Shown: positions 17,842 through 24,970 of the stretch, in pieces
Numbering within the stretch: position 1 is the stretch's first letter
Layout of the letters: every line of letters begins with the position of its first letter
NCBI GenBank assembly: GCA_029057255.1
Contig: JAICZO010000461.1
Span: forward strand, 1-32,338
DNA from: Muribaculaceae bacterium
GTDB lineage: Bacteria; Bacteroidota; Bacteroidia; Bacteroidales; Muribaculaceae
DNA: 32,338 nucleotides
Direction: 5' to 3'
Program-made: the position numbers and the translations under genes
The notes under the pieces: generated by a model
Told to the model about the DNA's origin: nothing
Seen by the model: the letters and a program-made list of their open reading frames with translations, nothing else
Database searches by the model: none

Positions 17842-18526
17842 GCCTCGCCTTGTCATATCGTCGGGCGCCGGCATCAGCGCCGAGAGCGGCATATCGACCT
17901 TCCGCGATGCCGGAGGCCTCTGGGAGCAGTATCCGGTGATGGATGTCGCCAGCGCCGACGGCTTCGCCCGCAATCCGGCTCTTGTGCACCGCTTCTACAA
18001 CGAGCGCCGCGCAGACCTCGGCAAGGCGCGTCCCAACCGCGCCCACGAGATTCTGCACGAGCTTGAGGAGGACTTCGACGTCTATGTCATAACGCAGAAC
18101 GTCGACGACCTTCACGAGCGTGCCGGCTCGACAAAGGTGCTGCACCTGCACGGCGAGCTGATGAAGGTGCGGGCAGTCGACAACCCGTCGCTGCTCTTCC
18201 CTGTCGGGTATGACACATGCACCACGCCCGACACTGTCATCGAGGGCCACAAGGTGAGGCCGCACATCGTCTTCTTCCAGGAGGCGGTGCCTATGTTCGA
18301 GCCTGCGACGGAGATTGCCGGCTCTGCCGACATCTTTGTCATCGTGGGCACGAGCCTGGCCGTGTATCCCGCCGCCGGGCTGCTGCACTATGTGCGCGCC
18401 GGAGTCCCCGTCTACTATATCGACCCCAGGCCGTCGCCCGTTCCCGCGGGAGTGACAGTCATACCCCTGCCTGCCACCGAAGGCATGGCAGAGCTTGCAC
18501 GGATACTGTTAAAAGACCGCAGATGA
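17831..18526 (+). CDS. Sir2-family NAD-dependent deacylase (class III, no zinc cysteines)
   Basis: A 231-residue sirtuin. NAD-binding motifs: SSGAGISAESGISTFRDAGG at 10-29 and TQNVDDLHERAG at 88-99; catalytic His107 in LHLHG. Tyr56 and Arg59 in FYNERR match the Y-x-x-R pair (Tyr92/Arg95 in E. coli CobB) that binds acidic acyl groups, so desuccinylase/demalonylase activity is likely. The usual two CxxC zinc pairs are missing; Cys130 is the only cysteine in the protein. The ATG lies inside the end of ftsZ (11-nt overlap), and the TGA overlaps the ATG of the esterase gene, so translation of all three is probably coupled. The substrate is unknown. Confidence 0.93.
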   Translation: MTAKPRLVISSGAGISAESGISTFRDAGGLWEQYPVMDVASADGFARNPALVHRFYNERRADLGKARPNRAHEILHELEEDFDVYVITQNVDDLHERAGSTKVLHLHGELMKVRAVDNPSLLFPVGYDTCTTPDTVIEGHKVRPHIVFFQEAVPMFEPATEIAGSADIFVIVGTSLAVYPAAGLLHYVRAGVPVYYIDPRPSPVPAGVTVIPLPATEGMAELARILLKDRR

Positions 18527-19632
18527 GACGTTTCCTTGCCCTTGTGCTGTCGTGCGTCATATGCGCAGCAGCCATCAATGCCGTGGGCGACAAGCCCGGC
18601 CGCTATGTCGACGCTCTTGACCTCCGCGTCATCAACAAAGGCTTCGACGACACCGAGCGTACCTACTCGCGCCTCCCCGCCGTCCTGAAGGACAGCGTCA
18701 GGCCGTCGCTGTGGGACCGCCAGCAGTGCTCGTCGGGCATCGCCGTGCGCTTCGCCACAAACTCGTCGAGTATAGGCGTGCGCTATCAGCTGCTGCTTGA
18801 CTTCCACATGGTGCACATGGCCGACACCGGCACCAAGGGCACCGACATATATGTCTTCGAGGGCGACTCGGTGTGGCGCCACGCCAATACCAACCGCCCC
18901 AAGGTCAACAACCCGCAGGAGAAGATTTGCGAGGCTGTCTATCTCAACAACCTCGATACCACCCGCATGACCGAGTACATGATCTACTTCCCGCTATATG
19001 ACGGCGTGGAGTGGCTTCAGGTCAAAATCGACGAGGACGCCCGCATAACGGCAGGCGACCCCGCCGTCATCGACCGCCGCAAGGTCGTGGCATATGGCAC
19101 GAGCATACTGCAGGGCGGATGTGCGTCGCGGCCCGGCATGGCCGCCACCAACATACTGTCGCGCGAGCTCAACTGCGAGGTGGTCAACCTCGGCTTCAGC
19201 GGCGACGGCAGGATGAACGACTGCGTGGCCAGGGCTATGGCCGACATTGATGCCGACCTGTATATCGTCGACCCGGTGCCCAACTGCACCGAGATGATGT
19301 GCGACACGCTCACCTACGGCTTCGTCAACATCCTGCGCAAGGCCCGGCCCGATGTGCCCGTGGTCATGGTGGAGGGGCCTATATACCCCTACGCACGCTA
19401 TGACTCACATTTCGGCAGCTACCTGCCGGCAAAGAACGCCGCTTTCAGACGCAACTACGAGAGGCTGAAGGCGGAGAACCCCGACGGAATCTATTATGTC
19501 GATTCTGTCAATCTGGACGGTGTCGAGGACGACGGCACTGTCGACGGCATACACCTGACCGACCTCGGCTTCAGGCACTATGCCGACAAGTTACGTCCGG
19601 TATTGCAATATCTATTAAAAAAGGAAAAGTAA
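18523..19632 (+). CDS. Secreted SGNH/GDSL esterase with N-terminal GxDLY domain
   Basis: A 369-residue protein. I start it at the ATG at 18523, which overlaps the sirtuin stop as ATGA and gives a signal peptide (MRRFLALVLSCVICAAAINA). The open frame extends further upstream, but that part lies inside the sirtuin. Residues 25-185 form a beta-rich N-domain with GTDIY at 106-110, matching the GxDLY family. The SGNH hydrolase domain follows: GTS with nucleophile Ser194, GFSG and the D-x-x-H pair Asp341/His344. This arrangement (GxDLY plus Lipase_GDSL_3) is common in Bacteroidota and acts on acetyl or other esters of carbohydrates. The true substrate is unknown; its place at the end of a peptidoglycan operon makes cell-wall esters one possibility (inference). 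Confidence 0.88.
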   Translation: MRRFLALVLSCVICAAAINAVGDKPGRYVDALDLRVINKGFDDTERTYSRLPAVLKDSVRPSLWDRQQCSSGIAVRFATNSSSIGVRYQLLLDFHMVHMADTGTKGTDIYVFEGDSVWRHANTNRPKVNNPQEKICEAVYLNNLDTTRMTEYMIYFPLYDGVEWLQVKIDEDARITAGDPAVIDRRKVVAYGTSILQGGCASRPGMAATNILSRELNCEVVNLGFSGDGRMNDCVARAMADIDADLYIVDPVPNCTEMMCDTLTYGFVNILRKARPDVPVVMVEGPIYPYARYDSHFGSYLPAKNAAFRRNYERLKAENPDGIYYVDSVNLDGVEDDGTVDGIHLTDLGFRHYADKLRPVLQYLLKKEK

Positions 19633-19636
19633 GATT

Positions 19637-20071
19637 ATGGCCAACTGGTTTGAATGTAAGGTAAGATACGACAAGCTCCAGGAAAACGGAGCCGCAAAGA
19701 AAGTGACAGAGCCCTATCTTGTGGACGCACTGTCGTTCACCGAGGCTGAGGCCCGCATAACAGAGGAGCAGCGCCCTTTCATCTCGGGTGAGTTCCAGGT
19801 GTCGGCTATCAAGCCCACCAAGATTGCCGAGATTTTCTGGGACGAGACCGGCGACAGATGGTACCAGGTCAAGGTTGCTTTCATCACCATTGACGAGAAG
19901 ACCGCTGTCGAGAAGCGCTCGATGTCGCTCATCCTCGTGCAGGCCGCCAACTTCAAGCATGCCGTCGAGAACTTCGAGGAGGGCATGAAGGGTACGATGG
20001 CCGACTACGAAATTGTACAGGTCACCGAGACGCCTATCATGGACGTCTACAAAATGAAAGTCGTAGAATGA
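19637..20071 (+). CDS. DUF4494 domain protein
   Basis: A 144-residue soluble protein matching, from memory, the DUF4494 family found throughout Bacteroidota. It opens MANWFECKVRYDKLQENG, followed by VTEPYLVDALSFTEAEARI and a Trp/Tyr-containing core (IFWDETGDRWYQVKVAFITID). No signal peptide or membrane helix is seen, and no catalytic motif can be named. It starts 4 nt after the esterase gene and its TGA overlaps the ATG of yggS, so the two are translationally coupled. Function unknown. Confidence 0.88.
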   Translation: MANWFECKVRYDKLQENGAAKKVTEPYLVDALSFTEAEARITEEQRPFISGEFQVSAIKPTKIAEIFWDETGDRWYQVKVAFITIDEKTAVEKRSMSLILVQAANFKHAVENFEEGMKGTMADYEIVQVTETPIMDVYKMKVVE

Positions 20072-20733
20072 TAGCCGAGGCTCTCGACAAGATACGCTCC
20101 ACGCTCCCTCAGGGCGTGGAGCTTGTCGCTGTGAGCAAGTTTCATCCCGTGGAGGCGCTCGCCGAGGCATATGCCGCGGGGCAGAGAGCTTTCGGCGAGA
20201 GCAGGGTACAGGAGCTGCTGACAAAGATTCCGGAGCTGCCCGCCGACGTGCGCTGGCACTTCATCGGACACCTGCAGACCAACAAGGTGCGCGCCCTCGT
20301 CGGCACACGCCGCATAGCTCTGATAGAGAGCGTCGACTCCGAGAACCTGCTCCGCATCATCGACAGCGAGTCGGAGCGCGCCGGTGTGGTCAGCAATGTG
20401 CTCATGCAGGTGCATGTGGCGCAGGAGCAGACCAAGTTCGGATTCCTGCCCGACGACCTGCTCGACTTCTTCCGGCGCCGCGCCTTCGAGTCGCTCCGCG
20501 CCACGCACATATGCGGCATCATGGGCATGGCATCAAACACCGACGACACCGCCCGCGTGCGTGCCGACTTCGAGGCCATCGCCGCGCTGCGCCGCCGCAT
20601 TCTTGACATCGCTCCCGACCTGCGCGGCTTCGACATCGTGTCGATGGGCATGAGCGACGACTACCCCCTCGCCATCGAGGCCGGCTCGACGCTTGTCCGC
20701 GTCGGTACTGCCATCTTTGGCGAAAGAGAGTGA
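20068..20733 (+). CDS. YggS/PROSC-type pyridoxal phosphate homeostasis protein
   Basis: A 221-residue, single-domain fold-type III PLP-binding protein. Lys24 in LVAVSKFHP is the predicted PLP Schiff-base lysine. RAFGESRVQELLTK, WHFIGHLQTNKVR, HICGIMGMAS and FDIVSMGMSDDYPLAIEAGSTLVRVGTAIFG are the family blocks, the last contacting the PLP phosphate. Such proteins buffer free PLP and affect amino-acid and vitamin B6 balance. It is the last gene of the long plus-strand run that begins at rsmH. In Gram-positive bacteria the orthologue (ylmE) also lies just downstream of ftsZ. Confidence 0.95.
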   Translation: MIAEALDKIRSTLPQGVELVAVSKFHPVEALAEAYAAGQRAFGESRVQELLTKIPELPADVRWHFIGHLQTNKVRALVGTRRIALIESVDSENLLRIIDSESERAGVVSNVLMQVHVAQEQTKFGFLPDDLLDFFRRRAFESLRATHICGIMGMASNTDDTARVRADFEAIAALRRRILDIAPDLRGFDIVSMGMSDDYPLAIEAGSTLVRVGTAIFGERE

Positions 20734-20771
20734 TGAAACTGCATGATTTGTTGCTATAAGTTATGATATTG

Positions 20772-20807
20772 TTTGCAGAAATGCAAATAAAATTGTAATT
20801 TTGCAAA
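20772..20807 (+). promoter_or_regulatory. Promoter of the S24 regulator operon with overlapping palindromes
   Basis: TTTG (20772-20775), a 20-nt spacer and TAATTTTGC (20796-20804) form a near-ideal Bacteroidota promoter, about 28 nt before the ATG at 20833. The -33 box is part of a perfect palindrome, TTTGCA-GAAA-TGCAAA (20772-20787). The -7 box is part of a second palindrome, TTTGCAAA (20800-20807). Two related sites covering both promoter elements suggest an operator for autorepression by the downstream regulator. Confidence 0.7.
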
Positions 20808-20832
20808 TCGACATTTCACAAAGGAGACAACT

Positions 20833-21507
20833 ATGGAATCACAGCCTGACCGACTTGACATGCCGGCCGCAAGTGCCGATGTCCTCGACCGTATCCGCTA
20901 TCTCATCCAGCTCACCCGCAACACCCAGGCAAGCTTCGGCAAGGCCATAGGTGTCGATGCGGCGAGCGTGTCGCGTGTGCTCGGCGGCCGTACGGCACCC
21001 TCCGAATCATTCCTCAACCGCATCGTGGTCAATCTCGGCGTGTCCAAGAAGTGGCTCACCGAGGGCACCGACGTGCCTTTCCCGCGCAGCACGGCCGACC
21101 GCTCTGCCCGAGGCGAGGGCGCGCCGGTATACAACATCGACGTCACCGCGGGCAAGACATCGCTCAGCCGCATGTTCACCGACGAGCGCATCGAGGGCCG
21201 CATGAGCCTGCCGGGCCTCAACCCCGACAATCCTATCGTGCGCGTCAGCGGCGAGTCGATGATGCCTGTGCTCACCCCCGGGTGCTATATCTCGATACGC
21301 CCCATGAGCCTCGACGCGCCCATATCGTGGGGCAGCATATACGTGGTGGTGCTGCCCGACTTCCGCCTGGTCAAGTATATACGCCGCAACCCCGACCCGT
21401 CGATGGTGACCCTCAACAGCGCCAACCCGGCTTACGACGACATCGAAGTGAGCCGGAGCGATATCGAGGGCCTGTACCTTGTCGAGAAAGTCATAAACAT
21501 ACAGTAA
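20833..21507 (+). CDS. XRE-HTH / S24 (LexA/CI-like) transcriptional regulator
   Basis: A 224-residue two-domain repressor-like protein. Residues about 18-76 form a helix-turn-helix (TQASFGKAIGVDAASVSRVLGGRTAPSE is the DNA-reading part). Residues 97-220 form an S24 peptidase-like domain: Ala106-Gly107 in NIDVTAGKT is placed like the LexA cleavage site, Ser142 in SGESMMP is the nucleophile, and Lys181 in RLVKYI is the general base. The Ser-Lys dyad is intact, so self-cleavage on a damage signal is possible but unproven. It is not a typical LexA, whose HTH is winged; it resembles phage CI or the S24 regulators common in Bacteroidota. rnhB follows after 7 nt. Confidence 0.9.
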   Translation: MESQPDRLDMPAASADVLDRIRYLIQLTRNTQASFGKAIGVDAASVSRVLGGRTAPSESFLNRIVVNLGVSKKWLTEGTDVPFPRSTADRSARGEGAPVYNIDVTAGKTSLSRMFTDERIEGRMSLPGLNPDNPIVRVSGESMMPVLTPGCYISIRPMSLDAPISWGSIYVVVLPDFRLVKYIRRNPDPSMVTLNSANPAYDDIEVSRSDIEGLYLVEKVINIQ

Positions 21508-21514
21508 CAGTCCG

Positions 21515-22123
21515 ATGTCAGCTCTGCATAACCCGCTGCCCGCCTGCTATATGGCCGGCAGGCTCGAAGCCGGATGCGACGAGGCCGGGCGAGGATGTCT
21601 CGCCGGGCCGGTGTTCGCCGCCGCAGTAATCCTCCCCGACGGTTTCTCGCATCCGTGGCTCAACGACTCCAAGCAGCTCAGCGAGAAGCGCCGCATGGAG
21701 CTGCGCTCCGTCATCATGGAGCAGGCTGTGGCATGGGCTGTGGCCCGTGTCGACGCCGACGAAATAGACCGCATCAATATCCTCAACGCCTCTATCGAGG
21801 CCATGCACCGCGCCCTCGACGCCCTGACCGTGCGCCCCGGAGCCGTGATTGTCGACGGCAACCGCTTCAAGCCCTACCGCGACCTCGAGTGCACTACATT
21901 CGTAAAGGGCGACGGCCGCTTCGCCAATATCGCCGCCGCATCGGTCCTCGCCAAGACCGCCCGCGACATCTTCATGCTCGAGGCCGACGCCGACTATCCG
22001 CAGTATGCCTGGAAGATAAACAAAGGCTATCCCACGGCCGCACACCGCGAGGCCATCATACAGCACGGCCCGTCGCCCCTGCACCGCATGACATTCAAGG
22101 GCGTCAAGGACATAAACTCATAG
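21515..22123 (+). CDS. rnhB: Ribonuclease HII
   Basis: A 202-residue enzyme that cleaves RNA in RNA-DNA hybrids and starts removal of single ribonucleotides from DNA. Catalytic acids Asp22-Glu23 are in CDEAGRGCLAGPV, Asp114 in VIVDGN and Asp133 in VKGDGRF; NIAAASVLAKTARD follows. WKINKGYPTAAHREAI is the conserved C-terminal substrate loop. Length is normal. Placement 7 nt behind a LexA-like regulator and 2 nt ahead of a dehydrogenase gene implies one transcript. Confidence 0.97.
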   Translation: MSALHNPLPACYMAGRLEAGCDEAGRGCLAGPVFAAAVILPDGFSHPWLNDSKQLSEKRRMELRSVIMEQAVAWAVARVDADEIDRINILNASIEAMHRALDALTVRPGAVIVDGNRFKPYRDLECTTFVKGDGRFANIAAASVLAKTARDIFMLEADADYPQYAWKINKGYPTAAHREAIIQHGPSPLHRMTFKGVKDINS

Positions 22124-22125
22124 CT

Positions 22126-22899
22126 ATGGAAGAAGCAAAGCAGAATAAGACTATACTTGTCACGGGTGCCTCGACAGGCATCGGTGCCGCCGCCGCGCGA
22201 CGTTTCGCCGCCGCCGGATGGAACGTCATACTGGCCGACATCAACCGCGAGGCGGGCGAGGCGCTTGCCGCAGAGCTTGGCGACTGCGCCCTCTTTGTCC
22301 TTGCCGATACCCGCGACCGCAGCGCCGTCGAAGCCGCCGTTGCCGCCGGCATCGCCTGCTTCGGACGCCTCGACAGTGTATTCGCCAACGCCGGCATACA
22401 CCGCCGCAACCGTCTGCTCGACATCAGCGACGAGGAGTTCGACCTCGTGGTCAAGACCAATATCTACGGCACTGTCAACACCCTCCGCGCCGCCGTGCCC
22501 GCCATCATACGCTCGGGCGGCGGCACTGTCGTCATCAACTCCTCCGACCAGGCATTCATCGGCAAGCCCGGCAACTTCGCCTACGGCCTTACCAAAGGCG
22601 CGCTCGCGCAGATAACGCGCACCCTCGCCCTCGAGCTGGGGCCGGAGAAGATACGCGTCAACGCCGTGTGCCCCGGCACCGTGCGCACACCCCTGGTCGA
22701 CAGCCTCTTCGAGCGCGTCAGCGCGGCGGGCGACACCACCCCCGACGAGCTGTGGGCCGAGGAGAACGCACTCTTCGCCCGCGGCCGCGCAGGCGAGCCG
22801 TCGGAGATAGCCGAGCTTGTCTACTTCCTCGCCTCCGACGTATCGTCGTTCTGCACCGGCGGTCTCTATCTCGCCGACGGCGGTCTTGTCGCCGGCTAA
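22126..22899 (+). CDS. Short-chain dehydrogenase/reductase (SDR)
   Basis: A 257-residue classical SDR. The open frame continues far upstream through rnhB, but the ATG at 22126, 2 nt after the rnhB stop, gives the normal SDR N-terminus. Cofactor motif TGASTGIG at 13-20, then the acidic strand end ILADINRE favouring NAD(H); NAG in FANAGIH; catalytic Ser140, Tyr153 and Lys157 (INSSDQAF, FAYGLTKGAL); and RVNAVCPGTVRTPL. The C-terminus CTGGLYLADGGLVAG is usual for the family. The substrate cannot be told from sequence. Confidence 0.92.
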   Translation: MEEAKQNKTILVTGASTGIGAAAARRFAAAGWNVILADINREAGEALAAELGDCALFVLADTRDRSAVEAAVAAGIACFGRLDSVFANAGIHRRNRLLDISDEEFDLVVKTNIYGTVNTLRAAVPAIIRSGGGTVVINSSDQAFIGKPGNFAYGLTKGALAQITRTLALELGPEKIRVNAVCPGTVRTPLVDSLFERVSAAGDTTPDELWAEENALFARGRAGEPSEIAELVYFLASDVSSFCTGGLYLADGGLVAG

Positions 22900-22907
22900 A
22901 CCAACAG

Positions 22908-22945
22908 CCGCCCTTTATTGTTAACATTGTATAACAATAAGGCGG
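22908..22945 (+). terminator. Hairpin after the SDR gene, possible terminator
   Basis: CCGCC (22908-22912) plus TTATTGTTA (22915-22923) pair with TAACAATAAGGCGG (22932-22945), with a 2-nt bulge and an 8-nt loop: 14 pairs in all. No U-run follows on the plus strand (GAAAATTA), so it is not a textbook intrinsic terminator. On the minus strand a short T-run follows. It ends 20 nt before the phoH -7 box. Confidence 0.45.
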
Positions 22946-22965
22946 GAAAATTACGGGAAATTTCG

Positions 22966-22974
22966 TAACTTTGC
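22966..22974 (+). promoter_or_regulatory. -7 box of the phoH promoter
   Basis: TAACTTTGC is a perfect Bacteroidota -7 element, 24 nt before the phoH ATG, and marks a new transcription unit after the SDR hairpin. The expected -33 position (about 22942-22945) is GC-rich and has no TTG, so the promoter may need an activator or be weak. Confidence 0.6.
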
Positions 22975-22998
22975 ACCTGCGGAAAACGCCCCACTTCT

Positions 22999-23976
22999 AT
23001 GATTGAACGTATCGTAATAATTGACAACGTAGACCCTATCTGCTTTTATGGCGTGAACAACGCCAACATGCAGCTAATCAAGAATCTGTATCCCAAGCTG
23101 AGGATTTCGGCCCGCGGCTCGGTGATACGTGTCATAGGAGAGGAGAGCGAGACGGCCGAGTTCGAAGCCGGCATAAAGGAGCTGAGCGCCTATGCCGAGC
23201 GCTACAACACCCTCACCGAGGACGTTATTCTCGACATCATCAAGGGCGACGGCCCCAAGGAGAAGAAAAGCGACGGTGCCATCATCTTCGGCATCAACGG
23301 CAAGCCTATCTCCGCACGCACTCCCAACCAGGCTAAGCTCGTCGAAGCTTTCAACGGCAATGACCTTACATTTGCCCTCGGCCCCGCCGGTACGGGCAAG
23401 ACATATATCGCTATCGCTCTTGCCGTGCGCGCGCTCAAAAACCGCGAGGCACGCAAGATTATCCTCTCGCGCCCGGCGGTAGAGGCCGGCGAGAAGCTCG
23501 GCTTCCTTCCCGGAGACATGAAGGACAAAATCGACCCCTATCTCCAGCCGCTCTATGACGCCCTCGAGGATATGATTCCGGCGATGAAGCTCAAGGAGTA
23601 TATGGAGACGAAAGTCATCCAGATCGCGCCGCTGGCATTCATGCGAGGCCGCACTCTCAACGACGCCATCATCATCCTCGACGAGGCGCAGAACACCACG
23701 ACTCACCAGATAAAGATGTTCCTGACCCGCCTGGGCATGAACGCCAAGATGATCATCACCGGCGACGTGACGCAGATCGACCTGCCACACAAGACACAGT
23801 CGGGCCTCGTGCAGGCGCTGAAGGTGCTGCACGATGTGCCGGGAGTGGCGCTCGTCGAGTTCGGCAAGAAGGACATCGTGCGCCACCACCTCGTGCAGCG
23901 CATCGTCGAGGCCTACGAGAAGCATGACGCACTCGAGGAGCAGGCGCGCAGAGAGGCCCGCGAGAGTCAGGAATAA
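22999..23976 (+). CDS. PhoH-family ATPase
   Basis: A 325-residue cytoplasmic P-loop ATPase of the PhoH/YbeZ type. An N-terminal KH-like region covers about 1-100. The ATPase core follows: Walker A GPAGTGKT at 128-135, SRPAVEAGEKLGFLPGDMKDK (typical PhoH block), Walker B IIILDEAQN with Asp228-Glu229, and MIITGDVTQIDLP, the motif III-like end. YbeZ-type proteins are linked to rRNA and RNA metabolism, usually with the endonuclease YbeY, which is not adjacent here. The plus-strand order phoH-purC-ubiE is, from memory, common in Bacteroides relatives. Family firm, exact role unknown. Confidence 0.93.
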   Translation: MIERIVIIDNVDPICFYGVNNANMQLIKNLYPKLRISARGSVIRVIGEESETAEFEAGIKELSAYAERYNTLTEDVILDIIKGDGPKEKKSDGAIIFGINGKPISARTPNQAKLVEAFNGNDLTFALGPAGTGKTYIAIALAVRALKNREARKIILSRPAVEAGEKLGFLPGDMKDKIDPYLQPLYDALEDMIPAMKLKEYMETKVIQIAPLAFMRGRTLNDAIIILDEAQNTTTHQIKMFLTRLGMNAKMIITGDVTQIDLPHKTQSGLVQALKVLHDVPGVALVEFGKKDIVRHHLVQRIVEAYEKHDALEEQARREARESQE

Positions 23977-24013
23977 TAAACTTAAAACAAACCACATCAT
24001 ATACATCACGGCA

Positions 24014-24964
24014 ATGACACTCACAAGCACAGACTTCAAGTTTCCCCATCAGAGCGCTCCCGTCTATCACGGCAAAGTGCGCGACGTCTATTCTATCGAA
24101 GGCGACATCCTCGTCATGGTCGCAACCGACCGCATCTCGGCCTTTGACGTAGTGCTCCCCAAGGGCATACCCTACAAGGGTCAGGTTCTCAACCAGATTG
24201 CCAACTACTTCCTTGACGCTACCGCCGACACCGTCCCCAACTGGAAGCTCGCGGAAGTCGACCCTATGGCCACCGCCGGTGTGCGTTGCGAGGGTTTCCG
24301 TGTTGAAATGATTATCCGCGGCTATCTTGCAGGCAGCGCATGGCGCGAGTATGCTGCAGGCGCACGCGAGATATGCGGCGTCAAGCTCCCCGAAGGCCTC
24401 CGCGAGAACGAGCGTCTCCCCGAGCCCATCATCACCCCCACCACCAAAGCCGACGCCGGACACGACGAGAACATCTCGCGCGAGGAAATAATCGCGCAGG
24501 GCATCGTCGACGCCGCCGACTATGAAGTCATGGAGCGCTACACCCGCGAGCTCTTCGCCATCGGCACACGCATGGCTGCCGAGAAGGGTCTTATTCTCGT
24601 CGACACAAAGTACGAGTTCGGCAAGCACAACGGCAAGGTGATGCTCATCGACGAAGTGCACACCCCCGACTCGTCGCGCTACTTCCACGCCGACACATAC
24701 AAGGAGCTCTTCGAGGCCGGCAAGCCCCAGCGTCAGCTCTCCAAGGAGTTCGTCCGCCAGTGGCTGATGGAGAACGGTTTCATGGGCCGTCCCGGCGAGA
24801 CTGTCCCCGAGATGACACCCGAAGTATGCAAGGCAATCTCCGACCGCTACATCGAGCTGTACGAGCATGTGACAGGCCGCAAGTTTGTCCCCGCTCCCGA
24901 GGCTGATGCCGCAGCGCGCATCGAGAAGGGTGTACTCGACTTCATGTCAACCCTTTCGCTCTGA
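24014..24964 (+). CDS. purC: Phosphoribosylaminoimidazole-succinocarboxamide synthase
   Basis: A 316-residue SAICAR synthetase joining CAIR and aspartate with ATP in purine biosynthesis. Start chosen at 24014 because the frame upstream runs into phoH. Motifs: YHGKVRDVYSIEGDILVMVATDRISAFDVVL (nucleotide-binding N-lobe), EMIIRGYLAGSAWREY, GLILVDTKYEFGK, LIDEVHTPDSSRY and the C-terminal QLSKEFVRQWL. This is the longer (about 310 residue) form of PurC rather than the short 240-residue E. coli form. 37 nt after phoH and 6 nt before ubiE. No purine riboswitch-like structure is seen upstream. Confidence 0.96.
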   Translation: MTLTSTDFKFPHQSAPVYHGKVRDVYSIEGDILVMVATDRISAFDVVLPKGIPYKGQVLNQIANYFLDATADTVPNWKLAEVDPMATAGVRCEGFRVEMIIRGYLAGSAWREYAAGAREICGVKLPEGLRENERLPEPIITPTTKADAGHDENISREEIIAQGIVDAADYEVMERYTRELFAIGTRMAAEKGLILVDTKYEFGKHNGKVMLIDEVHTPDSSRYFHADTYKELFEAGKPQRQLSKEFVRQWLMENGFMGRPGETVPEMTPEVCKAISDRYIELYEHVTGRKFVPAPEADAAARIEKGVLDFMSTLSL

Positions 24965-24970
24965 GCCGCT

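Noticed and set aside
18217..18522. In-frame upstream extension of the SGNH esterase
   Set aside because: It overlaps most of the sirtuin's second half, and the start at 18523 gives a clean signal peptide and an ATGA junction.
21574..22125. In-frame upstream extension of the SDR through rnhB
   Set aside because: The extension is the wrong frame of rnhB; the SDR fold starts at 22126.
23977..24013. Possible purine riboswitch ahead of purC
   Set aside because: Only 37 nt separate phoH and purC, too little for an aptamer, and no stem is seen.
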